A program made the translations under genes and the position numbers. DNA of 64,000 nucleotides from Toxorhynchites rutilus septentrionalis (taxonomy: Eukaryota; Arthropoda; Insecta; Diptera; Culicidae), in contig NC_073746.1 in the NCBI RefSeq assembly GCF_029784135.1, forward strand, positions 5,439,136 to 5,503,135. The letters are read 5' to 3'. Position 1 is the stretch's first letter. Each line of letters starts with the position of its first letter. Shown here one piece after another: positions 11,701 to 20,658 of this stretch. The notes beneath the pieces were generated by a model. That model had not been told where the DNA came from. It worked only from the letters and a program-made list of their open reading frames with translations, and searched no databases.

Positions 11701-12455
11701 TTAGTTTACCCTGTTCGGTGTTTGTTGCAATATACATGGCCTTACTCCATATTCAGACCTTCACCCCAGATCACTTTTTTATTTTTTCTGATAGTCTCAG
11801 CTCTTTAGAGGTACTCCGTTCAGTGAGAACTAGATATACGTCGTATTTCTTATCTGAAATCCATCAACTTTTAAGTGCTCTGATTACTAGTTCATTTAAT
11901 ATCACTTTCGTATGGATTCCGTCTCATTGTTCGATACCAGGAAATGAGAAAGCAGACTTTCTTGCTATGAAGGGCGCTATGGAAGGAGACTTATTCTATA
12001 GGCCTATTACTTTCGATGAATATCTTCATTTTCCTCGTGAACGGGCACTTGTATCTTGGCAGTCAAGTTGGAATAGTAGTGATAAAGGCCGATGGCTATA
12101 TTCTATCATTCCTAGGGTTTCTCTCAAACCATGGTTTAAAGGATATAATTTTTCTCGTGATTTTATACGGGTAGTGTGCAGACTCATGTCTAACCATTAT
12201 TCTTCGAATGCACATCTTTTTCGAATTAACATCAGTGATAGTAACCTATGCGTGTGTGGTATAGGATATCAGGATATTGATCATATTGTGTGGTTTTGTT
12301 CTGAGTATCGAAATGACAGTTTATCTTTAATAGAAAATTTTCGCAATAAGGGAATACCACCTAATTTTCCGATTCGCGACGTTCTGGCTACTCGTAATAT
12401 CGATGCTATTTCTTTAATTTATGATTTTCTCAAATCCATACACTTTCAAATATGA
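8797..12455 (+). pseudogene. ORF2 (endonuclease-RT-RNase H) of I-type element, broken
   Basis: Domains in order: APE-type endonuclease (from SILQWNCRS at about residue 10, with ILGDFNSHG and a SDHLPI motif), reverse transcriptase (KPGKPxSDYxSYRPI, DINGAFDSV, LLQGSCLSP, catalytic FADD), RNase H (TDGS, SDS, SIPGNEKAD), and a C-terminal CXCGXGYXDIXHIVWFC motif. Lesions: an in-frame TGA at 9004-9006 inside the endonuclease; a 17-bp tandem duplication at 9947-9980 that shifts the frame before the RT; and, relative to the copy at 49360-51389, small in-frame losses near about 11028 and in the RNase H where the second acidic residue should lie. The last intact piece runs from 10077 to 12455. Non-functional. 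Confidence 0.85.
9947..9980 (+). repeat. 17-bp tandem duplication causing ORF2 frameshift
   Basis: The 17-mer TTGAATATTCAGAAAGG occurs twice back to back (9947-9963, 9964-9980). Seventeen is not a multiple of three, and the frame upstream of the first unit and the frame downstream of the second differ by exactly this amount. The duplication alone therefore explains why the endonuclease and RT parts are in different frames. Confidence 0.9.
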
Positions 12456-12850
12456 ATATATATGTTTAGTTTTCCTTCATTGTTTTGATTTTTTTATTAG
12501 CGTTTCCTTTTCTCTATTTTAACTTTTTTCTTCAGAATTCGAAAAGTGAGCAGATTTTCATCCCTTTCCTAGTCCCAAGGAGATAACTAGTTCCTAGGAG
12601 ATGGTCATCTCTGCAACAAGAAGCTTAAACAAGAAGCCTATAATATTATCTTATTGTGAATTCTGTCATATTGTTTGTCCATATTGTAACATTTTTCGAA
12701 AAGATCATAGGGTTTTTATGCCTTTTTGAGAAAGAACATTGGCATTGTTCTACTCAAAGAGGCTTTTCTCTATTCATAAACACGGCTCATTGTTACTTAA
12801 TGTTGCTGAGCCATTTGAAAATAATTTTAGTACAAAAAAAAGGGTAATCA

Positions 12851-12984
12851 ATGAAGAGTTCAGTGATTGGACTCACTAACGTTCACTTAGTAAGAAAACG
12901 TGTATGTTTGAAAGTATTCAAATCAAAAAATCTATTTTGGGCGGGACGTAGTTCGTCGGGTCAGCAAGTAAATAATAAAAATCA
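12851..12984 (+). repeat. Helitron-like repeat, right part
   Basis: Continuation of the repeat at 6005-6869 after the 12-bp target duplication. The same junction-free order is seen at 54690-54780 (GGACTCA, CTTAGTAAGA, GTTTGAA, GGGCGGGACG). It ends in a short GC-rich hairpin-like stretch (GGGCGGGACGTAGTTCGTCGG) and CAGCAAGT; a sister end at about 26816 reads CAGCTAGT. A CTRR end with a preceding hairpin is typical of Helitrons. Confidence 0.45.
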
Positions 12985-15289
12985 ATCTCGAGGAAACGAG
13001 ACAACAACTACGACTTTATAAAACAGGTTAATTTTTTTGCAAAGACTATGATATCGCTTTTATATCACCTTCTTAGTGCATATCTAACAGTAAAGAAGTT
13101 ATTATTTGTCCCATCGAATTCTAATGACGCTAACGATCCTTCATTACGTTCCCAACGAAATGCCAGACGTAAATCAAAGCCCACTTCTTCTAACTTACTT
13201 GAATTTGTGTAGTGTAATTCTACTCACAAATGTGCAGATATCAACCCACCCGTCTGGAGCAAAGCATTGTTCACTGCGAGATGTAATAAACAACATGGCT
13301 TACTATGCACCCCCATATGGGAGACTGAAACTGGGATGAATTTTTATCGGCCATCGGGATGATGCAAATTAGACTCTATGGCAGCGCAAAAGCGGCGAAC
13401 CACTTCACTCTAAAACCGACCGAGCGCACGTTTACGTGTGCATTTCTAAACACACTACAATATCTTAGCAGTGCATATTATTATTACGGCCCGCCAAAGG
13501 GTCATGTACCCGTTCAAGGTTAGCCTATGCAAGGCACAAGTGTAACAGAATGTAAAATAGTTGCCAGAGTTCTCTCAGACTGGTAGCCTCTAATCACTAT
13601 ATGCAGTGAATTAATTTGATAATAAATATTAATAAGTGGGATAACGACGGGAAAGATCAGTTGTTTACTTATTATCATTCCAGAGCGGGAGTATGTATGA
13701 TGAAAAGATAAATAATGCACGCGTTGTGCGTTGTTTACATAATTCTCATTTCATTTTACAATTGTTTAGTTAGATGAAATATTGTATGTTCTTTGATTAA
13801 ATCATCCAAAACATCCGATGCAGGCAGGGGGATATTTATACACGGTATGCAAAACTGATTGTCTTTCCCAAACCATCAAGAAACAATTTTGGAATGCTTC
13901 AATGTAACCTTTTTTCGAACAGTGTTTTATTTCGTTTTCGCCTCACCACTATATATTTGCCTGTCCAAACAATGCCATCTTTGATGATAGCTGAACCAAA
14001 AAAAAAACAACACTACTGAAACAAGCAAGCAAGCGAGCAGCAAACAACCAAGATGAGGATTGATTTTTGTTTCCTCTTTTATTCCCCAGCACGAAACACA
14101 CCACATCAGCTTGCTTTGCCGGCTCATTTACATTTTCATAGACATTGCCATTCCCGCATTTCGAACACTTCAACAACAATGTAATCATAAACGCTTGGCG
14201 ATAACAAAGTAGCACTTGCAAATAAATTATGCAACCGAGCAACGAGATGATGTGCTCCATAGCAGAACATAGTGACGTTCGTCTGTTCGGAAGATTTTCC
14301 GTTTTCCCATTGTGCGGAAATGTACGAAACGACGCTATACCCTTTTGGGCCACCAACAATTGATTACATTGTTTCCTGTCTTCTTCCCGAGCAATTATTT
14401 TGGACTGTTTCGATACAACATTTTAAGCGCATTAAATTCACTAATCCATTAACTAATTGTGTTCAATTCATTTGCTGGGCGTTTAATTGGATTGGGTACG
14501 ACGCTCGGGAAGGTCTGTTCGCTATTTATTGTACGTTGACTAGCAATCAGCCATTGCCATTGCTAGATTTTGCCAATCTGCGGTGGCCTCGAACGTCAGC
14601 AATTCAGACACACCCATCGCAGTGAACGATGACACGCATTGGGGGGACGGGACGGCAAATCAATCAAGAAGCACCGCACTCTCAGCGAACAGTTGGTTTG
14701 ATAGTTGGCGTCCTGCTGCGCTCTGTTGTTGTTACTGTCATCGCGTTATGTAAACAGAATAGTTATGACTCTTAATAACTTTCTATCGCTCTGCAGGGGG
14801 TAACCTTGAACGAGTGCATCTACCCGGTCGGCTGCCGTTCGTTGTTGGATGTGTATGCAATGCATCACAGCTTCGGTTCATTCAGCGGCTATAAAAATAG
14901 CGACTAATATTGCCAACGTCTTGTGCTCTTCCCCCTTCTTTGCTCCATTAACAACATATCTGCACTTCAAGAACTTAAATTGTTTAGATATTCTCTAATA
15001 GCGGTCGCTAGCAGCAGCGTGGTCATGAATATGGAAAGAATCGAAACAGATGTATACTTTTGCATGATCATCAGTAAGATTGATGGCTCCCGGTGAATAG
15101 TGGGTAACGAATTTAGCGATGCTTCGTCTTGATACATGAATATCTTTGGACTTTTCATTTAAAAGTACAATCAAAACGTACTATTCGGCATCGGAATTTT
15201 GAACAAGTACTTATGAAGAATGGCGCAAAAAATAGATCCTTGAGAAGATGTAGTAGATAACTGTAGCACGGTAGAGCTACAGTTCTCGG
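12985..15289. other. Mostly unique intergenic DNA; possible exon and TATA box near 14.8-14.9 kb
   Basis: No supported gene. Local GC rises around 14640-14900. A good splice acceptor (TTTCTATCGCTCTGCAG, ending near 14796) is followed by an open frame of about 37 codons to a stop at about 14909. A TATA box (CTATAAAAATAG, about 14889) lies inside the same stretch. These could mean a terminal exon or a promoter, but nothing else in the region supports either. Several short frames between 13106 and 14625 have no recognisable domain. Confidence 0.25.
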
Positions 15290-15679
15290 TAATATAAAGT
15301 ATCCATCTTCTATCACGTCTACAGCCCCCATCTAGCTAGCACTTCTCGGATATCATCGACGTCAGAACTTATCGTGGCGCTAACATCGATTCAGACCTCT
15401 ACCTGGTGATGGTCAAACTGCGTTCTACACCAGCGCTCACCACGGTACCACCTACGACGACTACAGGAGCCGAACGTTGCTCCAACATACCTGCAGCGGT
15501 ACCGGGGGTAGACGAACTGGAGGCTGCTCCCCTCGATGAATGCTGAAACACATGAATGCTGAAAGCAGCAATTAGCAGCACAGCAGAGACCGTCATCGGG
15601 TATGAACAACGAGGACAACGGAACGAATGCTTTGACGACGAGTGCCGAGCACTCCTGAACGAGAAGGATGCAGTACGCG
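15290..15679 (+). pseudogene. RTE-like non-LTR ORF fragment, left half
   Basis: The plus-strand frame shows the end of an APE endonuclease (GANIDSDLYLVMVKLR) and then, after breaks, an RTE-type linker with FDDECRALLNEKDAVRA. The last codons run exactly into the CGCG target site of the gypsy-type element, and the sentence continues at 22731. Stops and frame changes (for example around 15546) show it was already dead or has decayed. RTE elements related to this are common in mosquitoes. Confidence 0.65.
15676..15679. repeat. 4-bp target site duplication of gypsy-type element
   Basis: CGCG at 15676-15679 is repeated at 22731-22734. The unoccupied site would read TACGCGCA, an alternating pyrimidine-purine run, as preferred by gypsy-family integrases. 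Confidence 0.85.
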
Positions 15680-15971
15680 AGTTAAGATTTCACGGACGTG
15701 ATAATCTTTTTAAAAAACGCGACCACACTTGTCGATAGCCTAGCACTAACTAACTTTTATTTGATTATTTAAATTTTTCTACAGTTCATAATGCAAAGTT
15801 GCAGTTTCGTGCCTCTGCTTATCCACGCCGAAAACTGCCAAAGTTTATTGATCCAAAGTTGTCGTCAGCATACTTCGATGACCCCGTTCTGCTGGCTCGA
15901 TTGCCAACGACCGCCAATGTTGTTGTCAGCAAATTGTTGCTGTCGCCGCCCGGGTACCTCCGTTGCTAACT
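15680..15971 (-). repeat. 3' LTR of gypsy-type element
   Basis: 292 bases, starting AGTTAAG and ending GCTAACT on the plus strand, so the ends form a short inverted repeat. No difference from the copy at 22439-22730 was found by eye. Being the downstream LTR, it supplies the polyadenylation region. Confidence 0.92.
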
Positions 15972-15984
15972 CGTCCCTCCTTTA
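15972..15984 (-). promoter_or_regulatory. Polypurine tract
   Basis: On the element strand, AAAGGAGGGACG abuts the 3' LTR. It is the expected primer site for plus-strand DNA synthesis. The env stop codon overlaps its first bases. Confidence 0.75.
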
Positions 15985-17493
15985 GAGATGAGGTTCCGTC
16001 CGAATCACATCTCTAATCGTCATGGGTCTGAGATTTGGTTGAATGTCCTTCAATGGTTCCTGTGTTGGTGTAGTACTGGGTATTTGTTTTATTTTGACTG
16101 TAGCTGATCTGTGGGAAAAGATTTTCAAAAGAATCACGATACCTATTATCATGCAGGGGAATGAAATGATTCCACCCATAATGGACCAAGCTGGCCATTC
16201 TATACTTGTGTTGTTCAATCGAATATATTCCATCTCCTTTCTCATCTCCAGGTGTAGGTGGTGTAAATGTTCCAAGCTTAGGTTTGCTATTGTAAGTTGC
16301 TTTTGTATTGTAATTCCATCCAATGGTAGTTGGATTGGGCTTCCAACCATGTTCTGTATTTCGTTAGAATAGGATATGTTGTTGATGTTGATTTCGCAAT
16401 CGTGGAACGTAATTAAAAATGTTCCGGTAAATGTACGATTTTTGAGTCCGCAGGTTGAAGTGAAGGAAATGTTTTTATCCGAGTTTAAGATGATATTTTC
16501 GTCATTGATTATGGTGATTTGATCCTCTGGCGGATTCATGGTGTAGTTACAGGTTGCTTGGTTCCCAAAAAGTAGATTTGGTATGCATCTTGAGTTGTCG
16601 AATACTACTTCGTAGGTTTTGTATATTGTTGGTTGTAGTGTATTGACCATATAGTTGCCGGTTTCGTGAGTTAAATAATTTCTGTTTGTCAGATGAATTT
16701 GCTTGTGATTGTTAGTAACAGGGAAAACATGAATCTTATTGAATATCCTTTTATCTAAGATGGGGGTTTTTATCAGGAGAGTCAATTCCTTGCCGTTCGT
16801 TGCGATCGTTGTGTCTGCAAAGTTGAGGGCTTCCACTGCATTATGAACCGTAATATTTTGTTTGAATACATCGTGATATAAAATTTCAATTTCATCTTGA
16901 CTAAGTATTTTCTCATTAAGGATTCCTGCTTTTGCTAACGATATGCTATCAACTATCTGTTCTAGTTTTTCTGCTAAATATTTCAAATTGAGTAAAATGT
17001 TCATTGAATATATTTCTAATGATTTTGAATTCGACAGTTCTATTGCGTCTTTAGTTTTGAATACCAGTTCTTTCAATTGTAAATTAAGTGCTCTATTTAT
17101 TCTAACTTGTTGATTATTATTGGAGATAAGATCATTAATTGAGGAGTTTAAAATTTTCAAGTCGTTTGCGTCCGGACTTCCGGCTATAAATTTCCAGGCT
17201 GTTCCTAGACTATTCCAACGTTTTTGCCGCCGAGAAGGGGCTAGATTTTCTAGAGTTTGATGAATCTGTTCGAATGTTTGTTTTGTAAGGCTTGTAAACT
17301 GATTGGGTTTCAATTGCTCGAATTGTATCTTAAGAATTTCTACATGTGTTTTCAGAGAGGTGACATTGAAATGGTGCATATAATAGTGAGATGTTTGTTG
17401 AATTCTAGCGGTACCTAAATTGAAAGCAATAATGGGAAGATGGTCTATCCTCTTAACGTCTATCTTTTCAGTTATTACTATTTTTAAGAACAT
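15982..17493 (-). CDS. env: Env, errantiviral F-type envelope glycoprotein
   Basis: 503 residues, intact. Residues 88-92 form a furin-type dibasic cleavage site (RRQKR). A fusion-peptide-like stretch follows it, then a long Asn-rich helical ectodomain with many N-glycosylation sequons. A single transmembrane helix lies at about 436-459, with a cytoplasmic tail of about 44 residues. This is the layout of gypsy/ZAM Env proteins, which are related to baculovirus F proteins and mediate membrane fusion. The N-terminus (MFLKIVI...) is only weakly signal-like. A strong splice acceptor lies 7 bases before the ATG and the frame stays open back to it, so a leader exon may supply more sequence. The stop overlaps the polypurine tract, 11 bases before the LTR. 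Confidence 0.9.
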   Translation of the reverse strand: MFLKIVITEKIDVKRIDHLPIIAFNLGTARIQQTSHYYMHHFNVTSLKTHVEILKIQFEQLKPNQFTSLTKQTFEQIHQTLENLAPSRRQKRWNSLGTAWKFIAGSPDANDLKILNSSINDLISNNNQQVRINRALNLQLKELVFKTKDAIELSNSKSLEIYSMNILLNLKYLAEKLEQIVDSISLAKAGILNEKILSQDEIEILYHDVFKQNITVHNAVEALNFADTTIATNGKELTLLIKTPILDKRIFNKIHVFPVTNNHKQIHLTNRNYLTHETGNYMVNTLQPTIYKTYEVVFDNSRCIPNLLFGNQATCNYTMNPPEDQITIINDENIILNSDKNISFTSTCGLKNRTFTGTFLITFHDCEININNISYSNEIQNMVGSPIQLPLDGITIQKQLTIANLSLEHLHHLHLEMRKEMEYIRLNNTSIEWPAWSIMGGIISFPCMIIGIVILLKIFSHRSATVKIKQIPSTTPTQEPLKDIQPNLRPMTIRDVIRTEPHL

Positions 17494-17500
17494 TAGAATT

Positions 17501-17528
17501 CTGTAACGAGAAAAAATAATAAAACAAG
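17501..17528 (-). promoter_or_regulatory. Splice acceptor for subgenomic env mRNA
   Basis: On the element strand a T-rich tract (TTTTATTATTTTTTCTCG) leads to TTACAG, with the acceptor AG at 17502-17501, 7 bases before the env ATG. Errantiviruses make Env from a spliced subgenomic RNA. The donor has not been located. Confidence 0.65.
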
Positions 17529-17529
17529 A

Positions 17530-20500
17530 TTATATTTTCCTAATCTTAACATCATCTTTATGTATCCTTCTTCCATCGTCCATAGTTACGGTGCTTTTGT
17601 TAACTTGTTTAACTTTATTTTTCTTGTAACGTTTTTTATGTTTCATTCTCTGTCTGGCATTTTCATAGATCTCTTGATTAGGTTCTATCACCACGGCTTT
17701 CTTGAACTTATTATGGTATTTTAAATCTTTCTTTTGTTTTTCTGAAATGTTCTTGTAAACTTTTTCTATAATTTCTGGAGTTCTTGAGGAAGGAAGTATA
17801 ACTTCGTAGGGGGTATGTTCAGTGGAACTATGGATGGTGGAATTGTATTTATTCAGTGATAGGAAAAGTAGGTCAGTAACGGATTTTTCTGGATTCTCGT
17901 GCTTGGTTATTCTGTAAATTTCTAAAAGAGTGGAGTGGAAACGTTCGACAATTCCGTTCATTTCGCTCCGTCCTGTAGCTGTGACATACGGTTCGATATG
18001 ATGGGTATTATAGAAGTTTACCAGATCTCCAGTCATGAAGGATTTTTCACCGTCCATGACTAATATTTCCGGAGGATTGTATTTTAAAAGGATTTCTTTA
18101 ACTGCAGGAACTATGTCAACTGCGGCTCTTGAATCTATGGGTTTGATTTGGGCGAATTTAGAGAATTTGTCGACATAGGTTAGGAAGTGGCCGTTTTCAA
18201 GGAATAGGATATCTATGTGGGCGATTTTAAAAGGAGCATTTGGAATTGGGGTTTCTTGAAGTGGATATTTGATTGGTTTTCGGTCATATTTGTTTTCGTT
18301 ACAAATCTGACAATTGGTAACAAAATCTTTTAACTTTTGAAAAATTTTTGGAAAATAAAACTTCCTCAAAAGTTGTAACTTATTTTCTTCAGCACCACGA
18401 TGTGCACGATAATGCTCGCTTCGGATAACGTCCCATTGGTCGTCTTCTTGTTGAACATCTTGAAGTATTTTTTGACAAAAACGAATTTTTAACGATCTCT
18501 TATTACCAAAGTGTTTTTTGTAAACTTCCTGTATTTGTCCCATAAAGGGTTCATCGGCTGACAATCCGTTTACTTTGGAGATATTAAAGTGATTTTTGAG
18601 TACCTGTAAAATAGAAGCTTCATTAATATTGGATAATGATATATCTACCCTAGTATAGTTTGGAAATGGATGCGTGACAGTTGTTTTATCTGGACCTTTC
18701 TTCAGTATTACTTGATGCTTGAAGGAGTTGAGCGGAGCTTCAGTCGAAATAATGTAAAAATCATCGCTATTCTCGGCAGAGTGCTGAGTTCCTGTCATAG
18801 AACATACCATTCTGCTTAGAGCATCAGCGACTACGTTTGTTTTTCCCGGTTTATAAATGATTTCGAAGTCGTGCTCTTCTAAATAAGCCTTCCATCTCTT
18901 AAGCTTTGCGTTTGTATTTTTAGGCGATAAAGCAAAAGTGAGAGGCTGATGGTCCGTTAGAATCTTGAATTTTGCACCGTAAAGATAGTTTCTAAAAGTT
19001 TGAAGTGCCCAGAAAATCGCTAACATTTCTTTTTCTGGAACTGAGCAATTCTCTTCTGTTTTAGATAAGGTCCTGGAAGCAAAATGTATGGGTTTATCCT
19101 TTCCCATCTCTCCTTGAGACAAGACTGCGCCGATTGCAAAATCAGAAGCGTCAGTCGTGAGAATGAATGGTTTATTGAAATCCGGGTAAATGAGAATATC
19201 AGAAGAGGAAAGTAAGCTTTTCATTTTGTGAAAGCATTGCTTTTCCTTGTCATTCAATGAAATTTTCTTGTTAGATGAGGGTACACTCTCCCCCCTTAGA
19301 AGGTTTGTCAAGGGTTTTGCAATTTTTGCAAAATCTTTGACAAATCTACGGTAATAACCCATCATTCCTAAAAATCCACGAAGTTCTTTTAGGTTTTTGG
19401 GTTCTGGATAAAGATTGATAGTTTCAATTTTTTTCTGATTCGGCTTAATTCCTTCAGAACTTATTATGTAGCCAAGAAATTCAACCTCTTGATGGAGGAA
19501 TTCAGATTTATCTAATTGGATTTTAAATCCTGCTTCATTCAGAGTTTTGCAAACAATATCAAGATTTTTAAGATGATCTTCTAAGTCTCTACCGAAAACT
19601 ATTACATCATCGATGTAGACGTAACATATCTTTCCTATATGTTCTCTTAAAACATCATCGATTGCCCTTTGAAAGGTTGCGGGCGCATTCTTTAAACCAA
19701 ATGGCATTCTAGTAAATTCATACTTGCCATTATTGATTGAAAATGCCGTTTTTTCAATGTCGGATTCTTTCATTCTTATTTGATGAAAACCCGATGCCAA
19801 GTCTAATGTTGAGAAATATTTATGTCCTTTCAATTGGTCAATCACATAACCAATTTCAGGCATTGGATAACGATCGGAAACGGTTTTTTCATTAAGTTTC
19901 CGATAGTCAATCACCATTCTAAATTTTTTTTCACCGGAAGCATCTGCCTTTTTCGGCACGATCCATACTGGAGATGTCCAGGCTGACCGGGAGGGTCTAA
20001 TTATACCGTCAGCTAATAATTTATCCACTTGTTTTTTAACCTCTTCTGCATAGGCTGCAGGATAAGGGTATACCTTCTGATGAACAGGTATGTTATCAGT
20101 GGTATTGATCAAACATTCAACGGTTGTTCCACATGTAAGTTTGGAATTTGGTTGATGAAAAACTTCGTTATGTGCATCAAGTACTTTCAGAAGTCTACTG
20201 CTTTCATTTGCTGACAAGTGGTCAGTTCTGAATAAATGATTTGATGTTGAATTTATTGAGCTGTACTGCAAAAGTGGGGCTTCCAATGTCTCGTTACCTT
20301 TTTTCAAATGTATGACACTATTTCCAAGATCAATTTTTGCATTCAAAGATTTCAAAATACCTGTTCCAATAATACCTTTAAAAAATGGGTGAAATTTATG
20401 AAGTAAAAATTGAGCGGAATGGTTTATTTTCGGGTAAAAGAATATTATATCAATTGCGGATGTTGCTCTGAACGTACCATTTGCACTGGAAATGTTATCT

Positions 20501-20658
20501 GCTTCAAAATTGTATGGCTTAGAAATTTTATACGAATAGGCTAATTTTGGTTCAATTATATTAATGTTCGCTCCAGTATCTATCAAGAATGGGAATTCTC
20601 CAATGTTAGTTTTCAAATTAATATACGGAAGAGTTGGCTTTACCAACTCGGCTTCCAT
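17530..20658 (-). CDS. pol: Pol polyprotein (protease, RT, RNase H, integrase)
   Basis: 1042 residues from the first ATG, but natural synthesis is probably by -1 frameshift from gag, which it overlaps by 19 bases. Protease DTGA lies at residues 27-30. RT motifs include a YIDD catalytic box at about 347-350. RNase H TDAS is near 502. The integrase has an HHCC zinc finger at about 755-800 and a DD35E triad at about 815, 868 and 905. The C-terminal end is basic. All key catalytic residues looked for are present and no stop interrupts the frame. The family is Ty3/gypsy, errantivirus branch. It is followed after 36 bases by the env start. Confidence 0.95.
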   Translation of the reverse strand: MEAELVKPTLPYINLKTNIGEFPFLIDTGANINIIEPKLAYSYKISKPYNFEADNISSANGTFRATSAIDIIFFYPKINHSAQFLLHKFHPFFKGIIGTGILKSLNAKIDLGNSVIHLKKGNETLEAPLLQYSSINSTSNHLFRTDHLSANESSRLLKVLDAHNEVFHQPNSKLTCGTTVECLINTTDNIPVHQKVYPYPAAYAEEVKKQVDKLLADGIIRPSRSAWTSPVWIVPKKADASGEKKFRMVIDYRKLNEKTVSDRYPMPEIGYVIDQLKGHKYFSTLDLASGFHQIRMKESDIEKTAFSINNGKYEFTRMPFGLKNAPATFQRAIDDVLREHIGKICYVYIDDVIVFGRDLEDHLKNLDIVCKTLNEAGFKIQLDKSEFLHQEVEFLGYIISSEGIKPNQKKIETINLYPEPKNLKELRGFLGMMGYYRRFVKDFAKIAKPLTNLLRGESVPSSNKKISLNDKEKQCFHKMKSLLSSSDILIYPDFNKPFILTTDASDFAIGAVLSQGEMGKDKPIHFASRTLSKTEENCSVPEKEMLAIFWALQTFRNYLYGAKFKILTDHQPLTFALSPKNTNAKLKRWKAYLEEHDFEIIYKPGKTNVVADALSRMVCSMTGTQHSAENSDDFYIISTEAPLNSFKHQVILKKGPDKTTVTHPFPNYTRVDISLSNINEASILQVLKNHFNISKVNGLSADEPFMGQIQEVYKKHFGNKRSLKIRFCQKILQDVQQEDDQWDVIRSEHYRAHRGAEENKLQLLRKFYFPKIFQKLKDFVTNCQICNENKYDRKPIKYPLQETPIPNAPFKIAHIDILFLENGHFLTYVDKFSKFAQIKPIDSRAAVDIVPAVKEILLKYNPPEILVMDGEKSFMTGDLVNFYNTHHIEPYVTATGRSEMNGIVERFHSTLLEIYRITKHENPEKSVTDLLFLSLNKYNSTIHSSTEHTPYEVILPSSRTPEIIEKVYKNISEKQKKDLKYHNKFKKAVVIEPNQEIYENARQRMKHKKRYKKNKVKQVNKSTVTMDDGRRIHKDDVKIRKI

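Larger units (their letters stand above)
6870..12838 (+). mobile_element. Full-length I-type (I/LOA/Loner group) non-LTR retrotransposon, inactivated
   Basis: The element is flanked by an exact 12-bp duplication AAAGGGTAATCA (6858-6869 and 12839-12850), which fixes both ends. It holds a 5' UTR (6870-7397), ORF1 with three zinc knuckles, ORF2 with endonuclease, reverse transcriptase, RNase H and a C-terminal Cys/His motif, and a 3' UTR ending in a short A-rich tail. It inserted into a Helitron-like repeat, whose two halves rejoin across it. ORF2 carries a nonsense codon and a frameshift, so this copy cannot make a functional protein. The RNase H domain argues for the I superfamily rather than Jockey. 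Confidence 0.85.

Noticed and set aside
13949..14625. Two overlapping frames of 117-136 codons on opposite strands
   Set aside because: No domain, composition or splice evidence; compatible with chance.
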